Assembly: GCA_050084515.1 (NCBI GenBank)
Contig: CM114274.1
Location: forward strand, 28,024,001 to 28,088,000
Direction: 5' to 3'
Origin: Blasia pusilla
Lineage: Eukaryota; Marchantiophyta; Marchantiopsida; Blasiales
Length of the DNA stretch: 64,000 nt
Of the stretch, positions 35,641 through 49,055 are shown piece after piece. The notes under the pieces were generated by a model. That model was not told where the DNA came from and did not search any database. It saw only the letters and a list, made by a program, of their open reading frames with translations. Within the stretch, counting starts at the first letter, position 1. Each line of letters begins with the position of its first letter. Made by a program: the position numbers and the translations under genes.

Positions 35641-37330
35641 GCTGATCCGGTCACCCTAAAACAATCAAGATAAAATTGAGACATATCAATAGTAGGGACA
35701 AAGTTTGGAAAAATATACTAAAGAAGATCACAATAAATGGATAAGAAGTCAAATTGCAAAGTTTGGACAAGAATAGAAGTGGTGGATAGTACCAATGAAA
35801 CCATAAAACCAAAGGTCTTGACGGTAGATGCAATGAAAGTGTCAAATGCCAAGAGATTTTCTTCGAGCTTGCCAATGTACACCTTCTTGTTGCCCTCATC
35901 TTGGAAGTCCTCTATCCTCCATTTCTTAATCACTCTCTTCACTGGTTTGGTCGAGCATTTAAGCCTTTGCTGCAACTCTGTCCAAACCAATGAATGATCT
36001 GATCTTCCAATGTCTGTCGCATCCATTGTGATCTTCCCACGACGTGTGTAGAAATCCTCATCCACAGCTATGTAGTCCACAATGGAGCTTTCATTCTCCT
36101 TGAAGTTGACCCTAGTCGAAGCCGGGGAACCCACCTTATGCCTATCATTCAGTGCCATCACTTGAAGTTCCCTCAACATCGTGATCAGCCGTGTGCCATT
36201 GCCATTCTCTCACATCTCCAAACATCCCGATCTCCGCTTGGGAATCGGTGCCTTGCCCCACCTAGCTATTGAAGTCTCCCAAAGCAAGACTATGTTCCCC
36301 TTTGTCGGGAACCCAAGGCAACAGTTTTCACACTATCAAAAGTTGCCTCTCAAAGAAACAAATTCACTATTTGTAGGCATGTAAATACACCCAATATACA
36401 TATCCTCGAGTTGCACTCTGCTCGGACTTTGACCCATATGTTGTGTTCATACTCGAGCCTTGTCTTTGATGATCTCACACTGCCCACCATGAAGTCTCTC
36501 GATGAAGAACCCGACACCCTTCATACCTCTGTTGTTGTCCGCCTGGGTGCTCCACATCTTTCCAAACCATGCATAGTGCAAGACATGGGGTATCTCCATT
36601 AACTTGGTTTCCCAAGTTTCTGACCACCGCATATATGTATTTGATTTTTCAGCAAAACTTCAGCAACCTCCACCGCTTCATTGCATGGGTCAGTCCACGA
36701 AGTTCTAGGTACCCAAACGGAGACTGTCACTAAGTGGGTTGGGGTCGGCGGGCACGCTTTTTGGCGTCGGTGTGGTGGCTAGCGACATGGAACCTCTTCA
36801 TGTGCAAGCTCTTCATCGCTGGTCCCTTGGAGAACACTAAAGACATTAGGTGTGTAGATCACCAACCGTTTTGTGGAGATGGGCCTTTCCTTCAAGCTGG
36901 AACCACCCTCGACTACCATAGCCCTCCAATTGTAGGCACGTCTCAATTCTTGAGACACCAGTGGCCTCCTCTGCCCTTGATGGACACCTTGAAGATACAT
37001 TGACGGCCATTCATCATCCGAGTAACTCCAGTAGTAGCCACGAATTCAAAGCCCAAAGCTGCTCACATGATCTTAAATGAGACAAAGTCTATTGTGGGAC
37101 GTACACCGAAAATGATCATGTGGAACCGTTGTCTCCTCCTATAGGCCAGATTGAACTCTTTGCCCACATCCGAACTACCAGGGGCCTTTGATCGTTTCAC
37201 ATAAACATGCCGGTATTTCCTTGACTTGGGGATCTTTGAGCTTTGGTATGCGCCTTTGATAGGTGAACTGATACTCCTCACAAGCTTGGTAGGACGGAGA
37301 TATATTGGGCTCAAGGCCTCTGATTATATG
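35640..37330 (-). mobile_element. LINE retrotransposon remnant (AP endonuclease domain)
   Basis: Minus-strand peptides follow the order of a plant LINE. First comes a possible ORF1 piece at 37,314-37,063. Then the endonuclease: RGMKGVGFFIERL near 36,530, HNIWVKV near 36,440, and at 36,100-35,970 SSIVDYIAVDEDF and DIGRSDHSLVW, the conserved end of the endonuclease/exonuclease fold with its SDH motif. Stops and frameshifts break the frame, and the reverse transcriptase part is not present. Confidence 0.75.
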
Positions 37331-37720
37331 TAAAGGTTTGGCAAACAACTGATTTAGGATCTGGGAAGAATGTTTAAGCTCCCACCCCGAGAGTCCAGAC
37401 AGGGACTCGCTGTCCTATTTGTGTGGAGGGGCTGCCTCCAAGCGGCAGGGTGCCCAAAGAGAGCCCGCTTGTTACCCCTAGAGATCATCACTACCTGCCA
37501 AGGTGAACAATCTTGGCATTAAGCTGCAGAGGAGGGCCCGTGAATCCAACTTCAAAAGAAGGAGAGGTCTCCATTTCTCAAACAAAGTCCACTGGACACC
37601 TTACTTGTGGCACAACTGCCACAAGTCACATGGATTACATGACACACTAATCCACACCTACCAACCAGGGGAACGACATCGCAAGCTCACTACAGGTTCC
37701 AACTACAGTAATGGGCAAAG
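37330..37720. other. Unassigned DNA, possibly part of the LINE
   Basis: GC-balanced; no known domain in either strand. Confidence 0.35.
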
Positions 37721-37724
37721 AATA

Positions 37725-38015
37725 GTTATTGTCCCATTAGTGTCATATTATCCTTTACATTTTTTCCCAAAGGAAAAAGTAATTTCCCCTCAAGAGTAAA
37801 CTTTAAATTTCATTTGCATGAACCTTGAAAAAATAATTTGAAATTTTCAAATGAGGAAAGGTTAAAAAAAATGAAAGAGACTCTAGAAGATACTATTGGG
37901 GAAAATGTTTGAATTTGAGTTAATTATAAATAAATAACTATTTTGAAAACCTTACCCATTCTTATTTTTTGCTTAGTATAGGGTAAAATTAGAATATTCA
38001 TAATTTCATGGACAA
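37725..38015. repeat. Dispersed repeat shared with the acid phosphatase last intron
   Basis: Similar to 27,600-27,885 in the same orientation, including attttcaaatgaggaaag, aaagagactcta and tatagggtaaaat. Confidence 0.7.
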
Positions 38016-38427
38016 AGTTGATAGGGGTCTTCAAAGTTTCTCAATTAGTGAAAAGCTTTACTCATTCTGATCCAAAGTTTGTCTCGAAATATTCTTAGAA
38101 AATCTCCTTATCAAATAGAAGTAAAAAACGTTATAAAATATGCAAACTATTTTCTTTCAAAATAAACACAATAATTAAATTTCTATCAAACAAACATTTC
38201 AATCGTTGTACCTTCCACCTTACCCAAGGACTTAAAACCCTAGAGAAAACTTTGATTCATTTCATCAACTCACTTCATGGACAACCTTCAAAACTGACTC
38301 ACATTCACAAGTCTCCAAAGTGAATTTTTTTGAAGTATTTCTTATAAAAAATGAGTGGTACCCCAAATTTTCATTCCTTTGAGAGGAACCTCATACTTAT
38401 GTACATTAAAAAAATTTATATATGAAA
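38016..38427. other. AT-rich intergenic DNA
   Basis: No gene or element recognised. Confidence 0.5.
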
Positions 38428-40573
38428 TCACCCTATCTTATCTAATTCATCATCAGATATATGTAATATCGGTGCAGACATCTCACCAACTCTTCCATCT
38501 CTTCCCCTAGCTCTAGTCATGTGCGTTTCCCCTCCACGAGGAACAATCCTCTCCAACTCAACATCAGCTTCACCATCATCTATTTCTTGTAGTGGCTGTG
38601 TTGGAAACATCTCCCGCTCCCTCTCGAAGAATCCAAAAAGTTCCTCTTGCATATGACGGGGGTAATGGTATGTTCGAGGATATCCCTCTTCTGTCCTTTG
38701 AGGAATATATCTTGCCATAAGAAAGGCGACAATATCAATTCGAGTCTCCTCAAGACAAGATCATCCACCAATGGATTCTAGTAATTGTTGTGCATAAGTT
38801 GTTGAGTTGTGTTGAGGGCATCCCGAGCTTCTTGTGCATTCAACCCTTGAGGAAAGAAGAAGTTTTTTGCCTCTCAATTTTGGAGATCTATAGCAGTTCT
38901 GTGAATAAGCTCTCCTCCATCGTACATGTCAATGAAGCGGACTAGCCACGCTTGTATAGCCCGATCGATCCTTTGCAGACGTAGGATTTTAGCGTGAAGC
39001 ATCCCATCTATGCTGACTTTGGGGTTATAATTCGATCGGGGGCTGCTATATCCCAAGCTGAAAGTGAAATTATCTTGCCCTTGGGTCCGCTTGCCATACA
39101 TTGGTGATGCATTACTGTCGGGAGTGCAAAAAGAGATGCCAAAGAGATGATACAGTCTTCTTGACCAAGCTTGTCTACAAGTTGGACACTTGAGGGATAG
39201 TAACATGGCCTTCTGAAGACAATATGGATGCCAATAAAAAGCTTTACATGTGCCTGTCACATAGCAACCCTCAGCAACAATAGGGTTGAAGCATACATTT
39301 GGGCTAGTTGTTTGGCGTGAGGGCACCTCCTTCAGCTACTACAATTGCCTTCATCAAATCAGGCAGATCTTGATCTTGTATGCTCACATTGAGAGGTGTT
39401 GGGGCCAACATCAAAGAAGCATAGTTGGCAGCATTTGGATCAACAACATTGTCCTATGTTGTGCGTAGGGCAGGAGGCCACAACTGCTCGATAGGTTGAA
39501 ATAAAATCATATCAACCTCCTTTACGAGAGGACCCTCAAGTAGAGTTGTATCTGGGGTGAGTTCTCCCACGTTATCCCTTGCTCTCCATTGCAGAAATTC
39601 ATCCATCTCTTGGTGACGTCTTGTCATGATGGATTCATATGCCCTCCCTCATTGCTCCGTGTGGTCAACCATAGGAGCTCTTTGTCTTCAATGGAGTTCA
39701 TCTCTGGAAATTGATTCATTCAGGATCCTCTCCATCTCCCTCTTAGGTCTCTCATGCTCCTTTGAAAACTGTTGATGCTTCCCCTTCAAAAATGTTGAAT
39801 TCTGCTTCCAAATCATGGGAATTTGTTATCAAACTCTCCAAGTGTGATAGACGAGACATAACCTCGCTATCGAGAGCACTCTCCTGGGGAGTCTCCCCAC
39901 GAGAGCCTGCATTGTAGTCATGGCCTACATTATAGTCATTCCTACTATTTTTTCTATCCTCAAGATAGTACCCCACTTCCGCCCCCATTATAACTCGCCC
40001 TTCATCTTCGTCTCTAGGGTTTCTTGAGGATCCACCTTGCAGGTATTGGCATGGTAACAATCCTTTTGATGAAAGTTCCACTTTTGGTCATTTTGTTTGA
40101 GGTTGTGGGGTGAAATCCTCTTGAACTGTGTGCCTCTTGTCTCTTCTTCGAGACTCATCCTCCACATCACCATAATGGACCTCCATGTCCTTCATTAACT
40201 CCGCCACTTTGACCTTGATAAATACCTTGCTCACTAACTTCCTCTTCTTCAAAATGAGACTCTCGTAGTGCGCAAGGCCATTGAACAATGCCCAATCCTT
40301 TCGCCACTCTTTCTCCTCCACTTTCCTTGAAAATTCTCCAATTGCACGCTCCGACCACTTGATGCGCGACTTCTTCAACTCTAGGGAGAGCATTTGTGGG
40401 TCAAGGGCGCTATCCAAGTACGCCTTTAATTCATCGTCCGTGACGAATTCTCTGACGGTCTTCTTAGTCACCTTTGCACGCGTGGGCGGTTTTTCTTCCC
40501 CTCTTCCATCACCCTCTTTTTCGTGAGGACTACAGTCTTCATGAGGTGGTAGCACCATCTTATCTTTTACCAA
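38428..40573 (-). pseudogene. Decayed gene for a charged protein with a Cys/His-rich (PHD/RING-like) cluster
   Basis: Not a recognised family. From 40,573 an open frame of 161 codons encodes a highly charged segment (for example SRIKWSERAIGEFSRKVEEK). After one stop it continues at 40,081-39,752 with a low-complexity polar part. Bases 39,326-38,874 encode a cluster C-x5-C-x5-H-x2-C-x10-C-x2-C ending LKCPTCRQAW (39,266-39,177), which looks like half or more of a PHD/RING-type zinc fold. A last frame (38,718-38,428) ends in an acidic tail. Several stops and frame changes separate the pieces and no splice signals were needed, so the ancestor was probably intronless. It lies just downstream of the kinase-like remnant on the same strand; whether they were one gene or two is unclear. 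Confidence 0.5.
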
Positions 40574-40890
40574 AATCCAAAGGAAAAAAGTGGTTTAGAA
40601 AATATTCCAATAATAGCGACACAAAGATATTTGGATACATCCATGGATCAACTAAAATTAATCATTCACAAAAATTCAGAGTCACAAAATATACCTCTTT
40701 CAATGAAGTCTTCCATTTGTCATAAAAACAGTTACAATCGGACAACGGATTTACATTCACATCATCGTGGTAACTAGCCTTAATGTTGAATCTACATCGT
40801 CTACACCTAATATTTTGGCATTTACTCTTATATATGCAGTAAGATACTCTAAGCTTTTGCGATCAGAGGGATTCAGAGTAACTGCCCATT

Positions 40891-42056
40891 TCAAATCCTT
40901 TCTAAGTAAGTAAATCTTACATTTGCGTGGGCATCCCCGACAACGAGGTTGTATGTCATATAATTCAGATTTTTCACAATCATCCCTAGGGCATAGATTT
41001 GAGTGGCTATGCTAAAAGGGAGATTCTTAGGCCCTCTTGTCAACTCCGGTGCTATGTGCCCAACATGATTTCTTTGTCCATTCTGCCACCATCTATGAGG
41101 TGACAGTAAGCACTCATTGGCCCACATAGCATTTCTCCAATCTCCAACCACGATGTATGGGGTAGAGTTAGCTCCAAAATGGATGAAATGTACGTGCATG
41201 AAGGTCGAGTGTGAAAAACCCCACGCTTGTGGACAGTCTACATGAGAAGGGCAACTACTAGTTGGACAACATTAGATGTCATCGCAAGACATATGATCTT
41301 TTCCAACTCTCCTAAATTAGCACCACTATTCTTCATGGTATGGCATGCTCGCAACCAATTTTCAAGGTGCCCACCATTCCAATATGGATAGATGCAACAT
41401 GAAGGATCCTCGATCAACCTTCCCACAATGCGAACAAAACCTCAATGTAAAATAGTCGCAAACATCTCCTCGCGCATCGTCGATTTTCTTGAATATAATG
41501 GAGATGGTTCCTTTAACACCTTAAGGCAATAGTAAATATCTTCACTAAAGGCAAGGGTTTGGTTTATTTTATATCGGTACACTGTTCCGTGTAAACCTGA
41601 TCCCAAAATATCCTTTGGATCATTTCCTACTACCAAGTTCTCGTAAAAAATCCATGTAATCCCACATGGAACTATCAATGTTTGACCCACGGCGGTACTA
41701 CGTCCCTTGAAAAGACGTTGAGCATTTGTGAACTCAACACTAAACCTTTCAATGAGAGTGATCTCTACAAGATTTGGCTGCTCATTCTTGAATGCCTTGA
41801 GATCGGTATACACTCTCTTGAGGTGAACACCTTATTGGCCATAAAATTTAGTTAACCTATCGGCCTCTTTAACATCCACTTTAAAGCAAAACATCTTTGC
41901 AGCTCTCCTAGCCAATCTTTGCAATTCCAAGGTGTAGTCATGGAAACCATCTATACCCCTCGAAATGTAGGATCGTCTGTTCTCTAACGTAAGCTGGAAA
42001 AACCAATCTAACCAAGCCTCTCTTATAGCCATGTTGAATTCATTCCTGGAATTCAC
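40891..42056 (-). pseudogene. Decayed protein-kinase-like gene, intronless
   Basis: One frame runs almost unbroken from 42,056. It gives a leader, then a glycine loop ILGSGLHGTVYR (near 41,600), a putative ATP-binding lysine in YYCLKVLK (near 41,522), a hinge YPYWNGGHLENWL (41,380-41,340), a catalytic loop recoverable across a 1-base frame change as H-T-D-L-H-A-R (41,213-41,192), a GDW triplet in place of DFG (near 41,140) and APE-type HIAPEL (near 41,050). These are in kinase order, but spacing after the catalytic loop is short. Stops occur near 41,834 and 41,440 and again before the catalytic loop, so it is a pseudogene. The kinase group is not recognised. An R1 element lies immediately upstream (42,060-43,210). 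Confidence 0.6.
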
Positions 42057-42059
42057 TCT

Positions 42060-43210
42060 TGGCCTCTTGGCACTATCAAGTCACTACATCACCCAGTTTT
42101 TGGAATCCACCTCGAGACATAACAAGACAAACTCTCCGACGAGAGATGGCTTCTGTGGTTGAAGTTAGAACATGTAGCTGCTCTTGCCCAATGGTGTACT
42201 ATGCAGTACGAGCCACCAATCCTACCGCCTCTCTAATGATGTCATGTATGTCCGTTCATTCTTCACTATGTGCACATCGGACAAAATGGATACCGTTTGC
42301 ATCAATGGAATCTCCGCATACACAATTCGGCACACATAATAGAGAAGTATGGGGAAGTCCAAGGCGTAATCGCAAAGCTATCCAGAATATACTTCAAGGA
42401 AGACGAAATATAAGAATAAGAGGATTTGCAGTAAGCCACGCCCCCATTCATGTACCCGCACATGAATGCATATGAGCTCGATGAGCGTCAGAGCATGCCT
42501 TAGAGAGAATGTTGGAAATTTTGATTTGGTGCAAATTCTCGGAGGTGTGCTCTTGAAGTCCATCAAGTCCTTCCGTAATTAATTGACTGAAAGGGGGTAG
42601 AATTGCTTATGTAGGAAGAGGAAGAAGAGCTTGGGCACGTCTCACTTATTGTTGAAATAATAGATCCCTCTCTTCTACGTTGGCAACATGATCCATCAAA
42701 ATAGGTGTAGCTCCTTGGAGAAACCTTGAAGCCATAATCGGTGCTACCAACGCCAAACTCCCCAAAAAAGCTGTTGGAGCAGATACGTCTGTGGAGCAAA
42801 GCCCCCCTCCAAAAGAAATAAGCAAGATAGCTTGTCGTGAAGCCAAGACACCATCCTCCCTCAAATGTATTCACGTGAAGAAGTTCACCAAAAGTTGCCA
42901 AGATAGAAGCGTGAAAAGAGACCCATCGATGAAAGAATCTTGAAGTGAGAGGACAAGTGCGAAGAAGGTAGGAAGGAAGTCGTAGAAAACATTGGGAGTG
43001 AATTCCGTAAGCCACTTGAGGATCCCCTAGATGAGATGGCAAATGAAGTCATTCCATATCTTTCAAAAGGGATTCATCCAAAAACTTCGTGACATAGTAG
43101 ATGAAGCCAATTGGGACCCCAAGAACCCTAACCCCTTCAATGTAAATAGGAAAATCAAGAATAGACGGAATGAATATCAAGGGAAGACATGAAAGAGACA
43201 ATACTCCACA
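42060..43210 (-). repeat. Fullest R1 element
   Basis: Uninterrupted relative to the copy at 16.4-19.1 kb, which has a copia insertion. Minus-strand reading gives TAFLGSLALVAPIMASRFL in a 72-codon open frame (42,864-42,646). Its right part is inside the large duplicated block and recurs at bases 1-400. Confidence 0.55.
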
Positions 43211-45017
43211 CTTACTAGGTTGGATTTTAAAATTAAAATGAAAAAATTACTTTTTGGATTGGAATTTTTTTGCATTTTGTTTCATGTCTATATGTAAGTT
43301 AAAAATAATAAATTATTTTTAACACTTATTTAAATAATAAAATGTATTCTATTTTGATCCTATCTTTCTGGTATAGGCCACGGATCTTACCCGAACAAGA
43401 ACCCCTAAAGATGCACATCCCAATTAATGAAATACCGAAAAACACGCGTCTATCGACTTACGAACACTCGTACGTACGGACGCATCTTTGTGCGCTGAAA
43501 CCCATTGAATGTCTGCTGCACCCGTGATCGAATGGAAGTAGTAAGAGGGTGAAAAGGAGAAATGATATTTTCCCTCTTCTTGCCCGACGATCTTCCACAC
43601 GAGAAAGAAAAAGAAAAGGATCGGGTCAAAGTACAAACTTGGGCAACACGTCTTCCAGGAATCAAATCGGTCCAGAGGCCTGGGACTTCTTTGCACTTCT
43701 CGGCACGTCGCGGAGGCAATAAACGGGCAAGTTTCCCGAGGGAGCGCACAGCGGTTTTTTCAAACCGAATGGGAGAATCCCGATTCTCCTATCCGGGAAC
43801 AGTCCAAACTTCCCTGATCTCGTCTGGAAAGATCCGCTTTCAGCCGGCCAGGTCCACCGTGATCTCGTTCCAGATTTTGGAACACCGGGGTTGACCAGAG
43901 CTGACGGCCTTCCATGCAGCTTTCTTTCTTTGAGTGGGAAGGAAGGAATGAGTTGTGGGCAGGAGGGTCTCTGCATCCTGACGCAGCTTCCGTCCACAAA
44001 ACTGTCTGTGACAGCATGAACGGAAGGAGTGGTTGGGGATAAAGACGACGGCGTCGTCGTCGTCTTGACAGTAACCGTCCAAGAGGCGTTGAGGCTGAGG
44101 GCAGCGGCGGCAGCCTTATGGGTGTGTCGTCCGCACCTTCGGAGCCCTTTCATGTCCAGAGGTCGGGACGAGAAGTCCTTCGCCCGGATGGACGAGACTC
44201 AGGTGGAAAAACTGACTTGTGCTTGTGCCTGTCGGGGTCATGATAGAGGGGAGAGATTTCTTTTGGGTGCCCTTGGCTTGGAAACTTTTGGAATGGCGAT
44301 TGCTCCTAGTGCCTGGATTAACCGAAGATGGGTCAACGCTGAAATTGCAAATCTGGAACCAGAAGTTTGCCAAGCCAGTCCAACCAGTGCTGTCTGTGAA
44401 GGTTTACTAGCTAGCGAAGATCTACTAACCAAAATCAAAACTCTTTACAGCACCCATCTACCTTAGATGTGAGCTACGCAGAGTTTCTTGGTTGATAGCT
44501 GGAAGCTCCAAAGGTAGATTTGAGCTACGCAGAGTTTCTTGGTTGATAGCTGGAAGCTCCAAATACTGATACTCCCTCGCACTATACGAGAGAGTATCTC
44601 TCGTTTCATCATGGCAAGTTCTTCACTTCTTCCTCACTCTGCATACACCCCAATTTTCTAGCACTGGGACAATTTCCGACACAGTTTTCCATCGCAAGGC
44701 TCCTTCCTGTAGGTACTACTTAATGGGAGGAAACGATGAGAGTTTATATTCCTATTCCGAGACATGTCTGGCAATTTCTCCTGCGGACAGTGCATAGCTT
44801 CCGCACGTGCATGGAGGGCTGAATTCGGCCTATTCTTAAGGTTTTAAGAATGATAATCTCCATCAACACAAAGCGAGAATTTTCAGCACGGAATATTCCT
44901 CGTCTTTATTCAGAATAGACCTGTTCGGGAGGGACACCACATCCAAACTCCAGTTTTGTCAAGAATCCATTATTCCAGGGGACCAATGGGAACTTAACTA
45001 GATTCCATTTGTATAGA
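43210..45017. other. Copy-2 counterpart of 400-2,217
   Basis: Same sequence with small indels. One indel opens a 163-codon minus-strand frame (43,662-44,153) that is split in copy 1; no known domain is seen in it. Confidence 0.5.
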
Positions 45018-48000
45018 TCAGCTCAGATCGATCTTTTCCAACTGAGTAAAACCTTGAGAAGCGCTGGACCTGAAAATGGCCTCAATAACTGCTACATCAG
45101 TCAGCGCTTCCTGCACTGAATGTCGCGGATCTGCTGAGCTTAGGTCCTTGCCTGAGGGAGGAGACAATCACAGCCACAGAAAATCAGTTTAAGAAGACAA
45201 CCTAGAGATGCCATTTCACTAAAAAAAATTACCGCCATTGTCTGCATTTCCATAAATAGAAAAGTAAATCTCGATTGTACACCATTTCATCTACATGCCA
45301 AACAGATACTATCAGTTTCGACTCAGATGGGAAATTGAAGGGTAACAGTGATTCAGAGTGGACACTCAGGAGTTGCTTTCCCCTGCAATAAGATCCTGCC
45401 CCTTCTCGTAATATATTATTCACATGGGACATTCGAAGGATATTTTCGTAGCAAGAAATAGGATACCTGGAAAGCTACTCCAACAATATCCGCTGCAAAT
45501 GCTTGTAGGGCCCCTTTCACCCCGGAAACAGGAGAGGATATTGATTTTAGCTCTTTGTCCTTGCCTCCAGGAATGAGACTAGCCTGCAATACAGAAGGGT
45601 AATACACTGTCATGAAGAGTTGAACTGAGGAAACCACAACAAAGGAGCTAAGTTGCTGGGGACGTATCAGTAGACCAGAATCAGAATCATAAATTCAACA
45701 TCAAAATGGTCAATTTCTCACGTAAGTTCTTTTATCCAGAGACTGTGTAATCAAGTGTCTGTAGACTACACCAGATCGGACAACAATTTAGTGTATCAAG
45801 CGCAGCAGTTCGAACTTGAAAATGAAGCACTTGCTCTGGTGATTAAAAAATTGTTCCATATTGCAGTTCAAAAATGATTCTTCCTGGAATACCACACATC
45901 CACCCACACTCCAAGCCAAGAGAGCTGTTGAAAGTCACCAATTACACAACTATCATGGCTAATTCTGGTAGCAGCAATAACTTTCATTATTTCACAGTCT
46001 ACATACCATATATCCATTTGAAATAAGATTGAGGGCTAGAAGTGTCAACCTTGTAGCCTTTCTTGCCATCTTGCCATACTCTCTCCACCATAACCTCGCC
46101 TTTGGTACCCAGCACTCGCCAAACCACCTACACAAGTGTGAGGATATGAAAATGAATTCCACCTATTGTAGGAATCAAGGACATAGTTGCTACCCTCCTG
46201 GTTGATTGCAAGCTGTTAAAGGACACCTAACGTTCATGTGTTTCAATAAGGAAAATTATGAACCTCTTCTCTATTAGCACCATGGAAGGACATCATGAAT
46301 ACTCCTGTGCAGCCACCCTCCATTTGCCTGCAATAATTTAGAAGTCACCAGAAAGGGCTATCAGTATGCAATATTGCTAATCTTTAAACACCAAAATTGT
46401 TAAGCACATAAAAATTAATTTCGTCATCAAGTATCTTCCAAAGATTGTTGAAGACCTCCATTTGCTATCACTGAAACCTGTTGAGAGGAACAGGTGAACC
46501 ACCTGCTTGAGCTCTCTTTTGATGCACTCTGTTTAACTTTTAGAAAAGTTTCTCCTGAGTCTTTGCACCATACTGAAGAGAGACCTACCAGGACAGCCTT
46601 CTCCATAAACTAAAAAGTTCAAAGCCTATGTTTATAACCAGAAAATCTACATCTACTCCTGTTATGGTAAAGCCCATACTTTTACTACAAATTAAGGTTA
46701 CATTTGAGCTTACAGAATCGTTGCCACAGTATCTGGGGGTGCCAGATTTTGATCAACATGTCTTGAAATAGCTGCCACCGATTTGACATCTAGACCAGTG
46801 ATCTGTGTGAAAATTGTAAAACAAAACAGTTTAAGAAATGTGGGCCAGATTTTGATCAACATGTCTTGCAATAGCTGCCACCGATTTGACATCTAGACCA
46901 ATGATCTGTGTGAAAATTGTAAAACAAAACAGCTTAAGAAATGTTCTTGCAAAATAGGACAAATACAACACTATGCTGATAATGAGAAAAAGAAGTTCAA
47001 CATGAGGATCCATCCGAAAAGTATACATATACTTAGCCAACCTGGAAACGAGAAGATTCATCTATATGTATAAACCACTTCCAACCCTGTTCTTTAGTGT
47101 GCTGAATCTACTAACGCTTCATGAAGACTCACCATCCTCAAAGTAGCAACGAAATGTACTCCTCCATCCAGTGGTAGTCCACCCTGTTTCAGAGCAAGTC
47201 AGTCCATCTAAAAATTCAATGAAGGTCAATCAAAGAACACAATTCTCAGCAAATGATGATCTGCTCGTGGCCACATAGTGACTTCAATCAGCACACAAAC
47301 CTTGAAATCCTTTCGCCAAGAAGTTGTCACACTACCATAATACATGTTTTCCTTGTTCATGGGCTCGTGGGCTATCACTTCAAATGCTGTAAATTCTCAA
47401 TCTCCTTTACCATCAATGCTGCCTGCCAATGACGCACAATGAAAAAGCATTTGATTCCATAATTAATCCACCAGTCAGGACAAATATAGCTGGAGAACTC
47501 ACACATAGCACGCCCTAAATTGTCACACCCCAAGAAGAAAACAGTGTAGGGTCATCTTTGAATTGATACGGTGCTCATTGGAAGGGTACTGGGCAGGGTC
47601 ACCACCTCATTTATGGGTGGTTCAAAACGGAAGTTCTCCGCAACAGCCCAAAGAAGCGGCTTGCCTCGATTTGCACATATGGTTTTATATTCCGAGAAAG
47701 CATCTTGAACTTTTGATACACCTAAAAGGAGAGTCACACATGCAAAACTGTCTTTAAGTGAAGAAGATTGAGACAAAGAGAAAAGAAAACTTGTATTAAG
47801 AAACATGTTGCAAATGCAAAAAGTCATGCCCTCTGAGTTTTCCAAAAGCTGGATTCATAGTCGGATCATGAGAAGGGTACAACACAAGTTTGATCATCTG
47901 TTTTCACTGGAAGTTGAATACTAAATTTCACCTTAACCTCTTAGTTCAAAAGTGGAGGAAAAGCCGGACAGAGATAGGAGTGGCACAGAACTACTCACAG

Positions 48001-49055
48001 GTTCCAACCGGCTTTTCTTCATGTCCAAACCGAAAATTAGCATGTCCCCATTGCAGAACAAGCGAAGCCCAACCCCATCAGAAATTGAATGCATATCAGA
48101 AAAAACTTCATAATCCTGTGCTTACACACAACAAAGGAGAAAATCTCCTATGTTCAACATGTCCCTCAGAATCAAATCTGACTATCATTTTAAAGCTGTA
48201 TGCATTATTGGACAGAGGCAACATGACTACAGATTGAAATTGCAGATCCCTTTGGGAAACTCGTTGTATGAAGATGATTGTCTCTCTTCGTGATGGACCT
48301 ATTGGGAAATAGCAACTGCTAGAATAAAAACTTGTTGGGTAGGAATCACCTTGAATCACATGCTTTCCTGCGTGAAGGGCCTTCACAACAAAATCCAACT
48401 GAAGAAAGACACAGAAGCCACCGATAAAACTTCAGAACTAATGCTATATTGTTACAAGGTTGACAGTAAGTGATTTTCGGACTACATTTGCAGATTCTCA
48501 CCCACTCTTCCAGTAGAGCGGGTCCCTTTCTGAGAGGGAAAATGAGGTGTAGACCTGAATCTCAGCTGCAAGAACTATGGAAACGGCATGAATGCTTTCA
48601 TCTTCTAGTATGTCGTTCAGCCCGTCATTCCCCCACCTCACCAACACATCTGGTGCAAAGTCTCTCGCCTGTGCTGCTGCCTCTGTTGCAGATTCCTGTT
48701 TCAGTCAGAAATTTGTGAAGATGTAACCCTCAACTACTTGAAAGCGGAAGGTTTACTTCTCAAAGTGAAGCCTTAATGTCACCAAGAAATAGTTTTTTTT
48801 GGTTGTCATTTCTCGGATTGATTGCACTTGGCCCAGCTTGCTTGAAACCAGAGCAGCTACTTTTGGACCAATCCAGATGGAAAAGGCTCCGAGTGAGAGG
48901 CCGTCACTAAAGAAAACAAAGTGCCAGAAATAAACCTCAGATCGGCTCCAGATTGCTCGCAAAGTAATAACATCTGTCAGGTGTCTCAGAGCGGGCACAT
49001 AATCCGAGCGCACAAATATGCCTCCTCCCAGAATGGCCAACGTTGGCTTTGTCAT
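45018..49055 (-). pseudogene. Second copy of the Gfo/Idh/MocA oxidoreductase gene, two frameshifts
   Basis: Collinear with 2,218-6,264, same exon pattern including the micro-exon and the tandem exon 8. Two single-base losses break the frame. In exon 6, a C is missing at about 47,398 (tctccaatctcc becomes tctcaatctcc), before the segment encoding EFTAFEV. At the start of exon 12, a C is missing at about 45,151 (ttgccctgag becomes ttgcctgag), shifting the last 44 codons. One exon 11 substitution (GTG to GTT) is silent. Both losses are in short homopolymer runs, so they may be real decay or sequencing error; otherwise the gene would be equivalent to copy 1. Confidence 0.8.

Noticed and set aside
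40891-42056. Functional protein kinase gene
   Set aside because: At least three in-frame stops and a frame change before the catalytic loop.
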